Assembly (NCBI RefSeq): GCF_004402485.1 | Contig: NZ_SOFG01000004.1 | Location: forward strand, 372,001 to 436,000 | Source of the DNA: Cryobacterium algoricola | GTDB lineage: Bacteria; Actinomycetota; Actinomycetes; Actinomycetales; Microbacteriaceae | Direction of reading: 5' to 3' | DNA: 64,000 nt | In this document: in pieces, positions 8,464 to 17,042 of the stretch | Layout of the letters: the number at the start of each line of letters is the position of its first letter | How positions within the stretch are numbered: the stretch's first letter is position 1 | Position numbers and translations under genes: made by a program | Notes under the pieces: model-generated | The model's input: the letters and a program-made list of their open reading frames with translations, nothing else | Database searches by the model: none | Told to the model about the DNA's origin: nothing

Positions 8464-10670
8464 GGCTCGACCACGTGGTCCGGGTTGAGCGCGAGCGCGG
8501 TCGGCGTTCCGGCCAGGCCGGCGAGGGAGGCGGCGACGGAATGGTCCGGCGCGACTTCGGGAGCCGTGTACGCGCGCAGCACGACCACGGACCGGGACTT
8601 GACGGTCTGGATGGCGCCGGCAGGGCGTGGGATCGCGTCGGCGCCCTCGCCGGCCGTGTCGACCACGATCTCCCACTGCGGAGCGTAGATCGCCGGGGGC
8701 AACCGGAACTCGACGTCGTCGGCATCCGTGTTGAAGCAGACCAGGAAGTTGACGTCGACGACGGGCTGGCCGCGGGAGTCGCGCTCACGGATGCCGTCAC
8801 CGTTGAGGTACATGGCGACCGTGCCGGCCCGGCCCTCGTCCCAGTCCTCCGTGCGCATCTCCTCGCCGTCGCTGTTCAGCCAGACGATGTCGCTCAGGGT
8901 GTCGCCGTCGACGGCGAGGGCGTTGGGGTGCCCGTCGAAGAAGCGGCTGCGGCGGAAGGTCGGGTGGTCCTTGCGCAGCCGGGAGATCGCCGCGGTGAAT
9001 TCGATGAGCGGCTGGTCCGCCGTGTCCCAGTGGATCCAGCTGAGTTCGGAGTCCTGGGCGTAGGTGTTGTTGTTGCCCTGCTGGGTGCGGCCGAGCTCGT
9101 CGCCGTGCAGGAGCATCGGCACGCCCTGGGACAGGAGCAGGGTGGTCAGGAAGTTGCGGTGCTGCCTGGCGCGCAGGGCGAGGACCTCCGCGTCGTCCGT
9201 CGGCCCCTCTGCGCCGGAATTCCAGGAGCGGTTGTGGGACTCGCCGTCGTTGTTGCCCTCACCGTTGGCGTCGTTGTGCTTCTCGTTGTAGGAGACCAGG
9301 TCGGAGAGGGTGAAGCCGTCGTGCGCGGTGACGAAGTTGATCGAGGCCACCGGGCGCCTGCCGGAGTGCTCGTAGAGATCGGCGGAGCCCGTGATCCGCG
9401 AGGCGAACTCTCCGAGCGTCGATGGCTCACCCCGCCAGAAGTCGCGGACGGTGTCCCGATACTTCCCGTTCCATTCCGTCCACTGGGCCGGGAAGTTCCC
9501 GACCTGATAGCCGCCGGGGCCGACATCCCACGGCTCGGCGATGAGCTTCACCTGCGAGACGATCGGATCCTGCTGGACGAGTTCGAAGAAGGTGGAGAGC
9601 TTGTCGACGTCGTAGAGGTCACGGGCGAGGGCCGAGGCGAGGTCGAACCGGAAGCCGTCGACGTGCATCTCGATGGCCCAGTACCTCAGCGAGTCCATGA
9701 TGAGCTGGAGGACGTGGGGGTGACGCACGTTGAGGGTGTTCCCCGTGCCCGTGTAGTCCATGTAATACCGCTTGTCGTCGTCCATCAGTCGGTAGTAGGC
9801 CTCGTTGTCGATGCCCTTGAACGAGATTGTCGGGCCGAGGTGGTTGCCCTCCGCGGTGTGGTTGTAGACGACGTCGAGGATGACCTCGATGCCGGCGTCG
9901 TGCAGGCTGCGCACCATTCCCTTGAACTCCTGCACCTGCTGGCCGCGATCGCCCGTCGAGGAGTACGCATTGTGCGGGGCGAAGAAGCCGATGGTGTTGT
10001 AGCCCCAGTAGTTGCGGAGCCCTTTCTCTTCGAGCGTGCCGTCGTTGACGAACTGGTGCACCGGCATCAGTTCGATGGCGGTGACTCCGAGTTTCTGGAG
10101 GTGGTCGATGACCGCGGGGTGCGCGACCCCCGCGTAGGTGCCGCGTTGGGACTCGGGCACGAGTTCCATGAGCTCGGTCAGGCCCTTCACGTGCGCCTCA
10201 TAGATGAAGGATTCGCTGTACGGGGTGCGCGGCGGGCGGTCGCCGAGCCAGTCGAAGAACGGGTTGACGACGACGCCGAGCATCATGTGCGGGGCGGAGT
10301 CGTCGTCGTTCCGGGAATCCGGGTCGCCGAAGTTGTACGAGAACAGCGACGGGTCCCAGTCGATCGTTCCCGCGGTGGCCTTGGCGTACGGGTCGAGCAG
10401 GAGCTTGTTCTCGTTCAGGCGGTGACCCTCAGCGGGGTTGGAGTCCCCGTGCACCCGGTAACCGTACCGCTGCCCCGGCTGCACGAGCGGGAGGTAGCAG
10501 TGCCAGATGAACGCACTCGACTCGATCACCTCGACGCGGGTCTCGACGCCGTCGTCGTCGAAGAGACACAGCTCGACGCGTTGTGCCGCCTCGCTGAAGA
10601 TGGCGAAGTTCGTTCCGGTTCCGTCGAACGTCGCGCCGAGTGGGTAAGCGGTGCCTGGCCAGGTTTCCAA
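8460..10670 (-). CDS. glgX: Glycogen debranching enzyme GlgX (TreX)
   Basis: A 736-residue GH13 isoamylase-type debranching enzyme. An N-terminal CBM48-like domain (YPLGATFDGTGTNFAIFSEAAQRVELCLFD) precedes the barrel, with IYEAHVKGLT, IELMPVHQF, DVVYNHTAEGNHLGP, DGFRFDLASAL (nucleophile Asp), KLIAEPWDVGPGGY (acid/base Glu) and NFVTAHDGFTLSDL. It frees linear maltodextrins from limit dextrins and so feeds TreY/TreZ. The start is TTG with AGGAG 4 nt upstream. It is the first gene of the leftward glgX-treY-treZ-HTH unit. Confidence 0.96.
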   Translation of the reverse strand: METWPGTAYPLGATFDGTGTNFAIFSEAAQRVELCLFDDDGVETRVEVIESSAFIWHCYLPLVQPGQRYGYRVHGDSNPAEGHRLNENKLLLDPYAKATAGTIDWDPSLFSYNFGDPDSRNDDDSAPHMMLGVVVNPFFDWLGDRPPRTPYSESFIYEAHVKGLTELMELVPESQRGTYAGVAHPAVIDHLQKLGVTAIELMPVHQFVNDGTLEEKGLRNYWGYNTIGFFAPHNAYSSTGDRGQQVQEFKGMVRSLHDAGIEVILDVVYNHTAEGNHLGPTISFKGIDNEAYYRLMDDDKRYYMDYTGTGNTLNVRHPHVLQLIMDSLRYWAIEMHVDGFRFDLASALARDLYDVDKLSTFFELVQQDPIVSQVKLIAEPWDVGPGGYQVGNFPAQWTEWNGKYRDTVRDFWRGEPSTLGEFASRITGSADLYEHSGRRPVASINFVTAHDGFTLSDLVSYNEKHNDANGEGNNDGESHNRSWNSGAEGPTDDAEVLALRARQHRNFLTTLLLSQGVPMLLHGDELGRTQQGNNNTYAQDSELSWIHWDTADQPLIEFTAAISRLRKDHPTFRRSRFFDGHPNALAVDGDTLSDIVWLNSDGEEMRTEDWDEGRAGTVAMYLNGDGIRERDSRGQPVVDVNFLVCFNTDADDVEFRLPPAIYAPQWEIVVDTAGEGADAIPRPAGAIQTVKSRSVVVLRAYTAPEVAPDHSVAASLAGLAGTPTALALNPDHVVEP

Positions 10671-10768
10671 GGGACTCCTTATGCTGTATTCCGATCGATA
10701 CCGTCCTCCGAACGGGCGGGCGGCACCACTTGTACGCTACAGCGTCACGATCGTCCCTAGCTGGAAGA

Positions 10769-11803
10769 TCAGCCCAGCGCGTCCCGCACCAGCGGAGCGA
10801 CCCGGGTGCCGTACAGCTCGATGCTCGTCATGAGTCGCTCGTGACTCAGGGTGCCGATGCTGTACTTCAGGTCGAATCGGGAGAGGCCGAGACCCTGTGC
10901 CGTTGCGACGATCTTCGCCGCGACGGTTTCCGGTGATCCGACGAACAGGGCGCCTTCCGGCCCGGCATCGTGCTCGAACTGCTCGCGGCTCACGGGACCC
11001 CAGCCGCGTTCCCGCCCGATGCGCTCCTGCATGGCGGCATAGTGCGGCCACATCTCCTCGCGAGCCTGTGCATCCGTCTCGGCGACGTACCCCGGGGAGT
11101 GCTCGCCGATGGGCTGGGTCGGGCGCTTGAATTCGCCGAGGGCGCGGTGGTAGAGCTCGACGAGGGGCGCGAAGGCGAGGGGCGAGCCGCCGATGATGGC
11201 GAGCATGAGCGGGAGGCCGTAGTGGGCGGCGCGGACGACGGACTGCGGGCTGCCTCCGACCCCGATCCAGGTGCGAATGGACCCGGACTCTGTCGGCGGG
11301 TACACGCTCTGGTCGGTGAGTCCCGCACGGGTCGCCCCCGCCCAGGTCACCGGTTCTTCCTTGAGCAGCTCGGAGAAGAGGTTGAGTTTCTCCTCGAAGA
11401 GCTGTTCGTAGTCGCCGAGGTCGAGACCGAAGAGCGGAAAGGATTCGGTGAAGGAACCGCGGCCGAGGATGACCTCCGCGCGGCCGTTCGACAGGCCGTC
11501 CAGGGTCGCGAAGCGCTCGAACACCCGGACCGGGTCATCGGAGCTCAACACCGTCACGGCAGAACCGAGCCGGATGCGCGTGGTCTGCCCTGCGATCGCC
11601 GCGAGCACGACCTCGGGCGCCGACACGGCGAAGTCCGTGCGGTGGTGCTCCCCGATGCCGAAGAAGTCGAGTCCGACCTGCTCGGCGAGGACGCCTTCCG
11701 CGACGACGTTCCGAAGTACCTGTGCATGGTGCAGGGGTGCGCCGTCGGCGTCCCAGGTCACGTCTCCGAAGGTGTCTAGTCCGAGTTGAATCTCCTGTGC
11801 CAT
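10769..11803 (-). CDS. LLM-class flavin-dependent oxidoreductase (luciferase-like)
   Basis: A 344-residue member of the bacterial luciferase-like monooxygenase superfamily, likely FMN/FMNH2-dependent. Visible signatures are LAEQVGLDFFGIGEHHRTDFAVSAP (family EHH motif), TTRIRLGSAVTVLSSDDPVRVFERFATLDGLSNGRAEVILGRGSF, and IRTWIGVGGSPQSVVRAA. A close subgroup is annotated as LLM-class oxidoreductases of unknown substrate. The ATG at 11803 has GAGGAGC 5 nt upstream, so the longer reading to 11887 is not used. The gene lies 98 bp downstream-side of glgX's start on the same strand and is probably separately transcribed. Confidence 0.9.
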   Translation of the reverse strand: MAQEIQLGLDTFGDVTWDADGAPLHHAQVLRNVVAEGVLAEQVGLDFFGIGEHHRTDFAVSAPEVVLAAIAGQTTRIRLGSAVTVLSSDDPVRVFERFATLDGLSNGRAEVILGRGSFTESFPLFGLDLGDYEQLFEEKLNLFSELLKEEPVTWAGATRAGLTDQSVYPPTESGSIRTWIGVGGSPQSVVRAAHYGLPLMLAIIGGSPLAFAPLVELYHRALGEFKRPTQPIGEHSPGYVAETDAQAREEMWPHYAAMQERIGRERGWGPVSREQFEHDAGPEGALFVGSPETVAAKIVATAQGLGLSRFDLKYSIGTLSHERLMTSIELYGTRVAPLVRDALG

Positions 11804-12045
11804 GCCATGCTCCTCTGTTGCCGGTCCTGGGTGTGCCGGGTCTGGTCCTGCCGTGCGTTCCTGCACGTGTCTATGCAAATGCATCAACTAGCGGAACCCG
11901 GCGCACCACGCTGGTATTCCGCCCGGATCGCATGATCGTGTCAGCATCCGTCGTTCACCGCCACGTCGCGACTGAACGCTCCCGGAGCTTCCGCCTCGCG
12001 ACCCCTGACGAAGCACCCCGCCCGGCAGAGACCGGGATGGGCTGG

Positions 12046-12465
12046 TCACCCCTCGGCGTCGAGGTAGTACCACTGCCGGGCGACGCGGGTGAAGCGGCTC
12101 ACCTCGTGCTGGGCGCTCCGCATCCCGCCCTGGCGGCAGTATGCGGTGAATTCGACCAGGCCGGCCGAATCGAAGGGGCCACCGCTTTCGACACGTTCGA
12201 TGTCGAGGCGGGTCCAGCGGAGGGTGTCGTCGAGTTCGAACTGCCCCGGGCGGGTACTCGGATGCCAGGTGTGGAGCAGGTAGTCGACGTCGCCGAGGAC
12301 GAAGGCGGAGTACCGCGATCGCATCAGGCGCTCGGCCGTCGGTGCGGGGGTCACGCCGGCGTGCAACGGGCCGCAGCACTCGGAGTAGCGTTCTCCGCTC
12401 AGGCAGGGGCACCGTTCCGGTCGTTGCGCCGCCGGATCGGCGCGGGGGTCACGGGGATTCGGCAC
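12046..12465 (-). CDS. YchJ-family SEC-C motif protein
   Basis: A 139-residue protein of the YchJ (UPF0225) family. The N-terminal SEC-C-like zinc motif is CPCLSGERYSECCGPLH. The NTF2-like domain follows, with TAERLMRSRYSAFVLGDVDYLLHTWHPSTRP and the terminal FTRVARQWYYLDAEG. The role is unknown; SEC-C motifs bind zinc and often mediate protein contacts. The start is GTG at 12465 with no SD, but GATAAT ends 6 nt upstream, suggesting a leaderless mRNA. Confidence 0.92.
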   Translation of the reverse strand: MPNPRDPRADPAAQRPERCPCLSGERYSECCGPLHAGVTPAPTAERLMRSRYSAFVLGDVDYLLHTWHPSTRPGQFELDDTLRWTRLDIERVESGGPFDSAGLVEFTAYCRQGGMRSAQHEVSRFTRVARQWYYLDAEG

Positions 12466-12471
12466 AGCACC

Positions 12472-12477
12472 ATTATC
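12472..12477 (-). promoter_or_regulatory. -10 element of a probable leaderless YchJ-family promoter
   Basis: GATAAT on the minus strand ends 6 nt before the GTG start at 12465. No SD is present. Confidence 0.5.
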
Positions 12478-12569
12478 GCTGCTCCCGGAACGCCCGGAGG
12501 GAGAAGTCCGGGCGACAGGGTCAGGGGGGAGACGGGTCAGCGGCGGATCAGCGGCGGGTGAGTAGCGGG

Positions 12570-13976
12570 TCAGTGCTGTACGTCCGACTCCGGTTGGGCA
12601 CGCAGTTCGGTCGCGTCGTCTCCCTCGGCGACGCCGACCAGTCCGGCCGACTCACCGGCCTCGCCGGTGTCGGGCCCGGGAAGCAAGTAGGACACGAACC
12701 AGTCACTCGCGAGGTTCGCCGCCGCGGCCAGCGCGCCGGGTTCCTCGAAGAGGTGGGTCGCACCCTCGACGACCGCGAGCCGGTTGCGGCAGCGCATCCG
12801 GGTCCTGGCCCGGCGATTGAGGTCGAGCACTCCCGGGTCGGTACCGCCGACGATCAGGAGCGTCGGGGCCGTGACCTCCGGTAGCCGGTCTCCGGCGAGG
12901 TCGGGGCGGCCGCCGCGACTCACGATGGCCGCGAGGCGGTCGTCGGCGTCGGCCGCGGCCCAGAGCGCCGCACCCGCACCGGTGCTCGCCCCGAAATAGC
13001 CGATCCGGCATGACCGGGTGTCCGGCCGGTCGAGGAGCCACTCGGTGGCCGCCGCCAGTCTCCCGGCGAGGAGCCCGACGTCGAAGACGTTGGCCCGGTC
13101 CGATTCCTCCCCGGGCGTGAGCAGGTCGAGGAGGAGGGTGCCGAGGCCCGCGCGATGCAGCACGTCGGCGACGAACTGGTTGCGGGGGCTGTGCCGGCTG
13201 CTGCCGCTTCCGTGGGCGAACACGACGACCGCGGGGGCATTCTCCGGGAGGTACAGGTGTCCCTCGAGGACGACGCTGCCGACCGGGATCTCGACGTCCC
13301 GGTCCAGGCCCGACCCACCGGCGTGGCGACCGGTACGGATCCGCCGTGCCGCGGCATCCAGCAGCGCGGTCACTTCGTCGTCGGTCGTGGCCGCGAAGTC
13401 GATGTAGTGGTTGCCGACGGCCACGAGCCGCCGCGGGACATGGACGCAGACGAGTTCGTCGAAGCCGGTGAGGTCGACGAGCGCTTCCGCCGAGGCCACC
13501 GGCACGGCCAGGATCACCCGGTTCGCTCCGTGCAGCCGGGCGACGTCTCCGGCCGCACGCGCCGTCGCACCCGTCGCGATGCCGTCGTCGACGATGACGA
13601 CAGTGCGACCGCGCACGTCGATCCGTTCCCTGCCCGCGCGCAGTTCGGCCACGCGGGCGTCGAGAATGGCCCGTTCGCGACGTTCGACGGTCGCGAGTTC
13701 CTCGTCGCTGATGCTGGCCATCGAAAGGATGTCCGGGTTGAGTTCCCGGACGCCGCCCTCTCCGATCGCTCCCATCGCGAGCTCGGGCTGGAACGGCACC
13801 CCGAGCTTGCGCACCACGATCACGTCGAGCGGTGCGCCGAGTACCCTGGCGACCTCTGCGGCGACGGGCACCCCTCCCCTCGGCAGTCCGAGCACGATCG
13901 TGTCGGCACCCCGCAGGTACTGGAGCCGCTCGGCCAGCTGCCGGCCGGCATCCACCCGATCACTGAACAGGACCAT
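12570..13976 (-). CDS. Phosphoribosyltransferase-alpha/beta hydrolase fusion protein
   Basis: A 468-residue two-domain protein. Residues 1-215 are a type I phosphoribosyltransferase domain with the PRPP loop VVIVDDGIATGAT (about 126-138) and PRGGVPVAAEVAR near the N terminus. Residues 225-450 are a dienelactone-hydrolase-like alpha/beta hydrolase: VFAHGSGSSRHSPRN, nucleophile elbow GYFGASTGAGAAL (Ser331), LLIVGGTDPGVLD (acid) and EGATHLFEEPG (His). The same fusion is known in mycobacteria (Rv0571c type) but its reaction is unknown. GAGGAGG precedes the ATG at 13976, so the longer 14084 start is rejected. The last 40 residues form an acidic tail. Confidence 0.9.
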   Translation of the reverse strand: MVLFSDRVDAGRQLAERLQYLRGADTIVLGLPRGGVPVAAEVARVLGAPLDVIVVRKLGVPFQPELAMGAIGEGGVRELNPDILSMASISDEELATVERRERAILDARVAELRAGRERIDVRGRTVVIVDDGIATGATARAAGDVARLHGANRVILAVPVASAEALVDLTGFDELVCVHVPRRLVAVGNHYIDFAATTDDEVTALLDAAARRIRTGRHAGGSGLDRDVEIPVGSVVLEGHLYLPENAPAVVVFAHGSGSSRHSPRNQFVADVLHRAGLGTLLLDLLTPGEESDRANVFDVGLLAGRLAAATEWLLDRPDTRSCRIGYFGASTGAGAALWAAADADDRLAAIVSRGGRPDLAGDRLPEVTAPTLLIVGGTDPGVLDLNRRARTRMRCRNRLAVVEGATHLFEEPGALAAAANLASDWFVSYLLPGPDTGEAGESAGLVGVAEGDDATELRAQPESDVQH

Positions 13977-14149
13977 GCCCCCACCTCCTCGACTGCAGAT
14001 TCGTTCACCATCATGGTCCGGTGCGGCGGATCGCAACAGGGCCGATCCGGGAAGGGACCGGCCGGGCGCCGACGCATGCCGCAACGGGAATGACCTATGT
14101 GCCGGTACTGCACCGAAGAAACACGGCAGAGCCTGCGGAGAATGCCTGC

Positions 14150-14677
14150 TTAGACCGCGACGAGTGCGCGCAAGCCCGGGTGCAGGTCACGCAGGGCGCG
14201 CTCGACGCGCGCGTGCAGGGTGAACCCGACGGCGGGGCATCCGCTACAGGAACCGGTGAGGCGCACCGTGACGACGTCGTCATGCGCCGAGACGAGCTCG
14301 ACCACGCCGCCGTGGGAGCGGATGAAGTCGCCGACCCGCCCAGTGAGCACGGTCAGGGCGCACGCGGCGAGGTCGGCGTCACGCGTGCCGGGCGTTGTTG
14401 GAAGGACGGGAACCCAGCCCGCGGGATTCCCGAGGGCGGCGTGCAGGGCGCTTCTCACGAAGGCTCCCTGGGACGCCCAGCTGCCGGTCGCGGAGAGGCA
14501 CGTCGTGACGGCCGCGACCTCGACAGTGAGTGCGGTGAGCACCCCGGTCTCGGCCAGGCGACCGAGCTCACCCGGTGCCGACCGAACCTCGCCGGTGAAC
14601 GCGAGCGTACCGGCCGGCATCACCCAGCGGAGCGCCTCGGGGCGCGAGTCAACGGCTTCCGGGTGCAGCGGAATCAT
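14150..14677 (-). CDS. Nfu/NifU C-terminal domain protein downstream of feoB
   Basis: A 175-residue protein. The C-terminal half is a NifU-like Fe-S scaffold domain: VGDFIRSHGGVVELVSAHDDVVTVRLTGSCSGCP, with the CxxC that binds an intersubunit [4Fe-4S] cluster. The N-terminal half, starting MIPLHPEAVDSRPEALRWV, resembles the Nfu N-terminal domain. The ATG lies one base after the feoB stop (TGA-C-ATG), so the two are translationally coupled. This points to a link between ferrous iron entry and Fe-S cluster supply; a role like FeoC is possible but is inference. Confidence 0.88.
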   Translation of the reverse strand: MIPLHPEAVDSRPEALRWVMPAGTLAFTGEVRSAPGELGRLAETGVLTALTVEVAAVTTCLSATGSWASQGAFVRSALHAALGNPAGWVPVLPTTPGTRDADLAACALTVLTGRVGDFIRSHGGVVELVSAHDDVVTVRLTGSCSGCPAVGFTLHARVERALRDLHPGLRALVAV

Positions 14678-14678
14678 G

Positions 14679-16649
14679 TCAGGCCGTCCCGGTCGCGAGT
14701 GCGACGACGCCGTGGACGACCCACGCCGAGCCCCAGGCCAGCACGAACATGTATCCGAAGGCGATGGCCGGCCACTTCCAGGTGCCGGTTTCCCGTTTCA
14801 TCACGCTCACCGTGGACATACACTGCAGCGCATAGACGAAGAACACCAGCAGCGCGGCGATCGTCGGGGCGGTGAAGACCCGTTGCCCCGCATGGGCGCC
14901 GTCCGTGTATGTCATGGCGGCGAGGGCAGCTGAGGGGTTGTCCGGGTCGTCCGCTGCCGCGATCTGGCCGAGCGTGGCCACGAACGTCTCCCGTGCCGAG
15001 AGGGAGGCGACGACGCCGATGTTGACGCGCCAGTCGAAGCCGAGCGGCGCGAAGACCGGCTCGACGGCCCGGCCGATCGACGCAGCGGCACTGTGGTCCA
15101 TCACGAAGGACGTCACTGCGCCCTCATCGGTCACGTCGACGCCGGATGCCGTCAGCTCGGCGGTCGAGTGCAGCGGGAAGTTCAGGAGGAGCCACAGCAC
15201 GATCGTCGTCAGCATCACGATCGTTCCGCATTTGCGGAGGAACGCCCGGGAGGAATCCCACATGGTGAGGCAGATGGACCGCAGCGTCGGGACCCGGTAC
15301 GGCGGCATCTCCATGTAGAACGGCATCAGGAGGCCGTTCCTGTCCTGCACGGTCTTCACGATCCAGGCGGCGAGCATGGCCGAAACGGCCCCGAGGAAGT
15401 ACAGGCAGAACATGATGACGCCCTGGGTCTGCAGCGGGCCGATGCGGGACTCCGGGCTCACGAGCATCCCGATCAGGAGGATGTAGACCGGCAGCCGTGC
15501 CGAGCACGTCATGAGGGGCGCGCCCATCATCGTGGCGATGCGGTCCTTGGCGGAGGGCAGCGTACGGGTCGCCATGATCCCGGGGACCGCGCACGCGAAG
15601 GAGCTCATCAGCGCCACGAACGCCCGGCCCTCGAGCCCGGCCCTCGACATGATCCGATCCATCAGGAACGCGGCCCTGCACATGTAGCCGACGCCCTCGA
15701 GCAGGGAGATCAGCAGGAACATCAGCATGATCTGCGGGATGAAGACGACGACGGCGCCCACCCCGCCGATGATCGCGTCACCGAGCAGGCCCGCGAGCCA
15801 CGGAACGGGGACGTACCCGTCGACCAGGTCGGCGAGCCAGCCGAAGAACGTCTCGACGAGGCCCTGCAGCGGCGCCGCGAAGGAGAAGATGATCTGGAAG
15901 AAGGCGACCATGACCGCGACGAAGATCGCGGTGCCCCACACGGGGTGCAGCAGCACCGCGTCGATCCGCTGGGTGGTCTTGTCCGGCTGCGCCGGGCGGT
16001 ACTCGCTCGCCAGGAGGATGGATTCGGTCCAGGCTTCGAGCTCGGCAGGGTCCGTCGGTGGATCGAGCACGGGCCGGGACCAGCTTCGCCAGCCCGCGAT
16101 TTTCGTGCGGAGTTCGGGGATGCCCACGCGCCGGTTGCCGATCACCCGGACGACCGGCACCCCGAGGGCCCGTTCGAGACCGGGAATGTCAAGGCGCCCG
16201 CCGCGGGTGACGAGTTCGTCGGTGAGGGTCACGGCGATGCACACCGGCCGGCGCAGGCGCAACACCTGCGACACGAGCCGCAGCGATCGCCAGAGGGTCG
16301 TCGCGTCGATCACGACGACCAGGGCGTCGGGCAATTCGACCCCGGTGAGCCGGCCCTGCAGCAGGTCGGTGACGATCTGCTCGTCCGGGCTCACCGGTTC
16401 AAGGCCATAGGTGCCCGGGAGATCCTCGACGACGAAGTCCTGGCCGGCAGCGCGGAAGACGCCGACGGACCGGCCGACGGTGACGCCGGGATAGTTGCCG
16501 GTCTTCGCCCGGAGGCCGGTCAGGGCGTTGAAGATGCTCGTCTTGCCCGCGTTCGGGCTGCCGACGAGTGCCGTACGGGGAGCGCCGACGACGACGGTGC
16601 CGCCGCTTGGACCACCGTGGCAGTCCGCCCCGCCCGCTGCGTCCGTCAC
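14679..16649 (-). CDS. feoB: Ferrous iron transporter FeoB
   Basis: A 656-residue Fe(II) transporter with an N-terminal G domain and a polytopic membrane domain. G1 is GSPNAGKT (about residues 31-38) and G3 is EDLPGTYGL. The expected G4 NxxD appears as VTLTDEL (TLTD), so the guanine-reading Asn is missing; the likely G5 is VIGNRRVGI. Membrane signatures include GAPLMTCSARLPVYILLIGM (Gate motif with the conserved Cys), the early SSFACAVPGIMATRT segment, and the second Gate. The start is GTG at 16649. It follows feoA by 10 nt and precedes the Nfu gene. Confidence 0.96.
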   Translation of the reverse strand: MTDAAGGADCHGGPSGGTVVVGAPRTALVGSPNAGKTSIFNALTGLRAKTGNYPGVTVGRSVGVFRAAGQDFVVEDLPGTYGLEPVSPDEQIVTDLLQGRLTGVELPDALVVVIDATTLWRSLRLVSQVLRLRRPVCIAVTLTDELVTRGGRLDIPGLERALGVPVVRVIGNRRVGIPELRTKIAGWRSWSRPVLDPPTDPAELEAWTESILLASEYRPAQPDKTTQRIDAVLLHPVWGTAIFVAVMVAFFQIIFSFAAPLQGLVETFFGWLADLVDGYVPVPWLAGLLGDAIIGGVGAVVVFIPQIMLMFLLISLLEGVGYMCRAAFLMDRIMSRAGLEGRAFVALMSSFACAVPGIMATRTLPSAKDRIATMMGAPLMTCSARLPVYILLIGMLVSPESRIGPLQTQGVIMFCLYFLGAVSAMLAAWIVKTVQDRNGLLMPFYMEMPPYRVPTLRSICLTMWDSSRAFLRKCGTIVMLTTIVLWLLLNFPLHSTAELTASGVDVTDEGAVTSFVMDHSAAASIGRAVEPVFAPLGFDWRVNIGVVASLSARETFVATLGQIAAADDPDNPSAALAAMTYTDGAHAGQRVFTAPTIAALLVFFVYALQCMSTVSVMKRETGTWKWPAIAFGYMFVLAWGSAWVVHGVVALATGTA

Positions 16650-16659
16650 AGTGTGGTGG

Positions 16660-17004
16660 TCACAATGTCGTGGTCACGCGGATGCCGCGGGCCTGGGCCG
16701 CGCGGAGGCAGATGTCGTAGCCGCGTACCCGGTACACGGCAGGGTCGCCGACCGGCGCCCGACGGAGGAGTTCGATCCTGGCACCGGTGACGAAGCCGAG
16801 GTCGCCGAGGCGACCGGAATACGGGGCCGTTCCGCGGTCCCCCACATCGACGATGCGGGCAGGAACCCCGATCGGGAGAGCCTCGAGGCCGCAGGGATCC
16901 GGCACCGGTGTGGTCGCAGCCGCAGGCAATTCACGAACCCGGTGCGTCACTCTCACTGCAGGCTCTCCTCGCCCTCCGGCTTCCCCGCAGAATGCGGAGC
17001 GCAT
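16660..17004 (-). CDS. feoA: FeoA family protein
   Basis: A 114-residue protein whose C-terminal 75 residues are a FeoA SH3-like domain: ARIVDVGDRGTAPYSGRLGDLGFVTGARIELLRRAP, then PAVYRVRGYDICLRAAQARGIRV. FeoA is a small cytosolic partner of FeoB. Start choice: ATG 17004 has a -10 (TAGGCT) ending 6 nt upstream and so can be leaderless. An alternative GTG at 16956 has GAGGAGAG just upstream and would give 98 residues, closer to the family length. It is the first gene of the feoA-feoB-nfu operon under an iron box. Confidence 0.92.
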   Translation of the reverse strand: MRSAFCGEAGGRGEPAVRVTHRVRELPAAATTPVPDPCGLEALPIGVPARIVDVGDRGTAPYSGRLGDLGFVTGARIELLRRAPVGDPAVYRVRGYDICLRAAQARGIRVTTTL

Positions 17005-17010
17005 ACCGAC

Positions 17011-17016
17011 AGCCTA
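17011..17016 (-). promoter_or_regulatory. -10 element of the feoA promoter
   Basis: TAGGCT on the minus strand ends 6 nt before ATG 17004, consistent with a leaderless transcript. A 17-nt spacer puts the -35 at about 17034-17039, inside the DtxR-type box. Confidence 0.5.
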
Positions 17017-17023
17017 GTCGAAG

Positions 17024-17042
17024 TTAGGACAGCCTTACCTAG
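17024..17042. promoter_or_regulatory. DtxR/IdeR-type iron box upstream of feoA
   Basis: TTAGGACAGCCTTACCTAG matches the 19-bp DtxR/IdeR consensus (TWAGGTTAGSCTAACCTWA) at 15 of 19 positions and is a near-palindrome. It covers the expected -35 and spacer of the feoA promoter, where a bound iron-loaded repressor would block RNA polymerase. This predicts induction of feoA-feoB-nfu on iron limitation. Confidence 0.8.

Noticed and set aside
4262-10670. The glgX-treY-treZ cluster as a novel system
   Set aside because: It is the well-known TreXYZ route; only the coupled HTH gene is unusual.
8475-10760. 761-residue plus-strand open frame over glgX
   Set aside because: Composition and lack of motifs mark it as a shadow of glgX, whose catalytic residues are intact.
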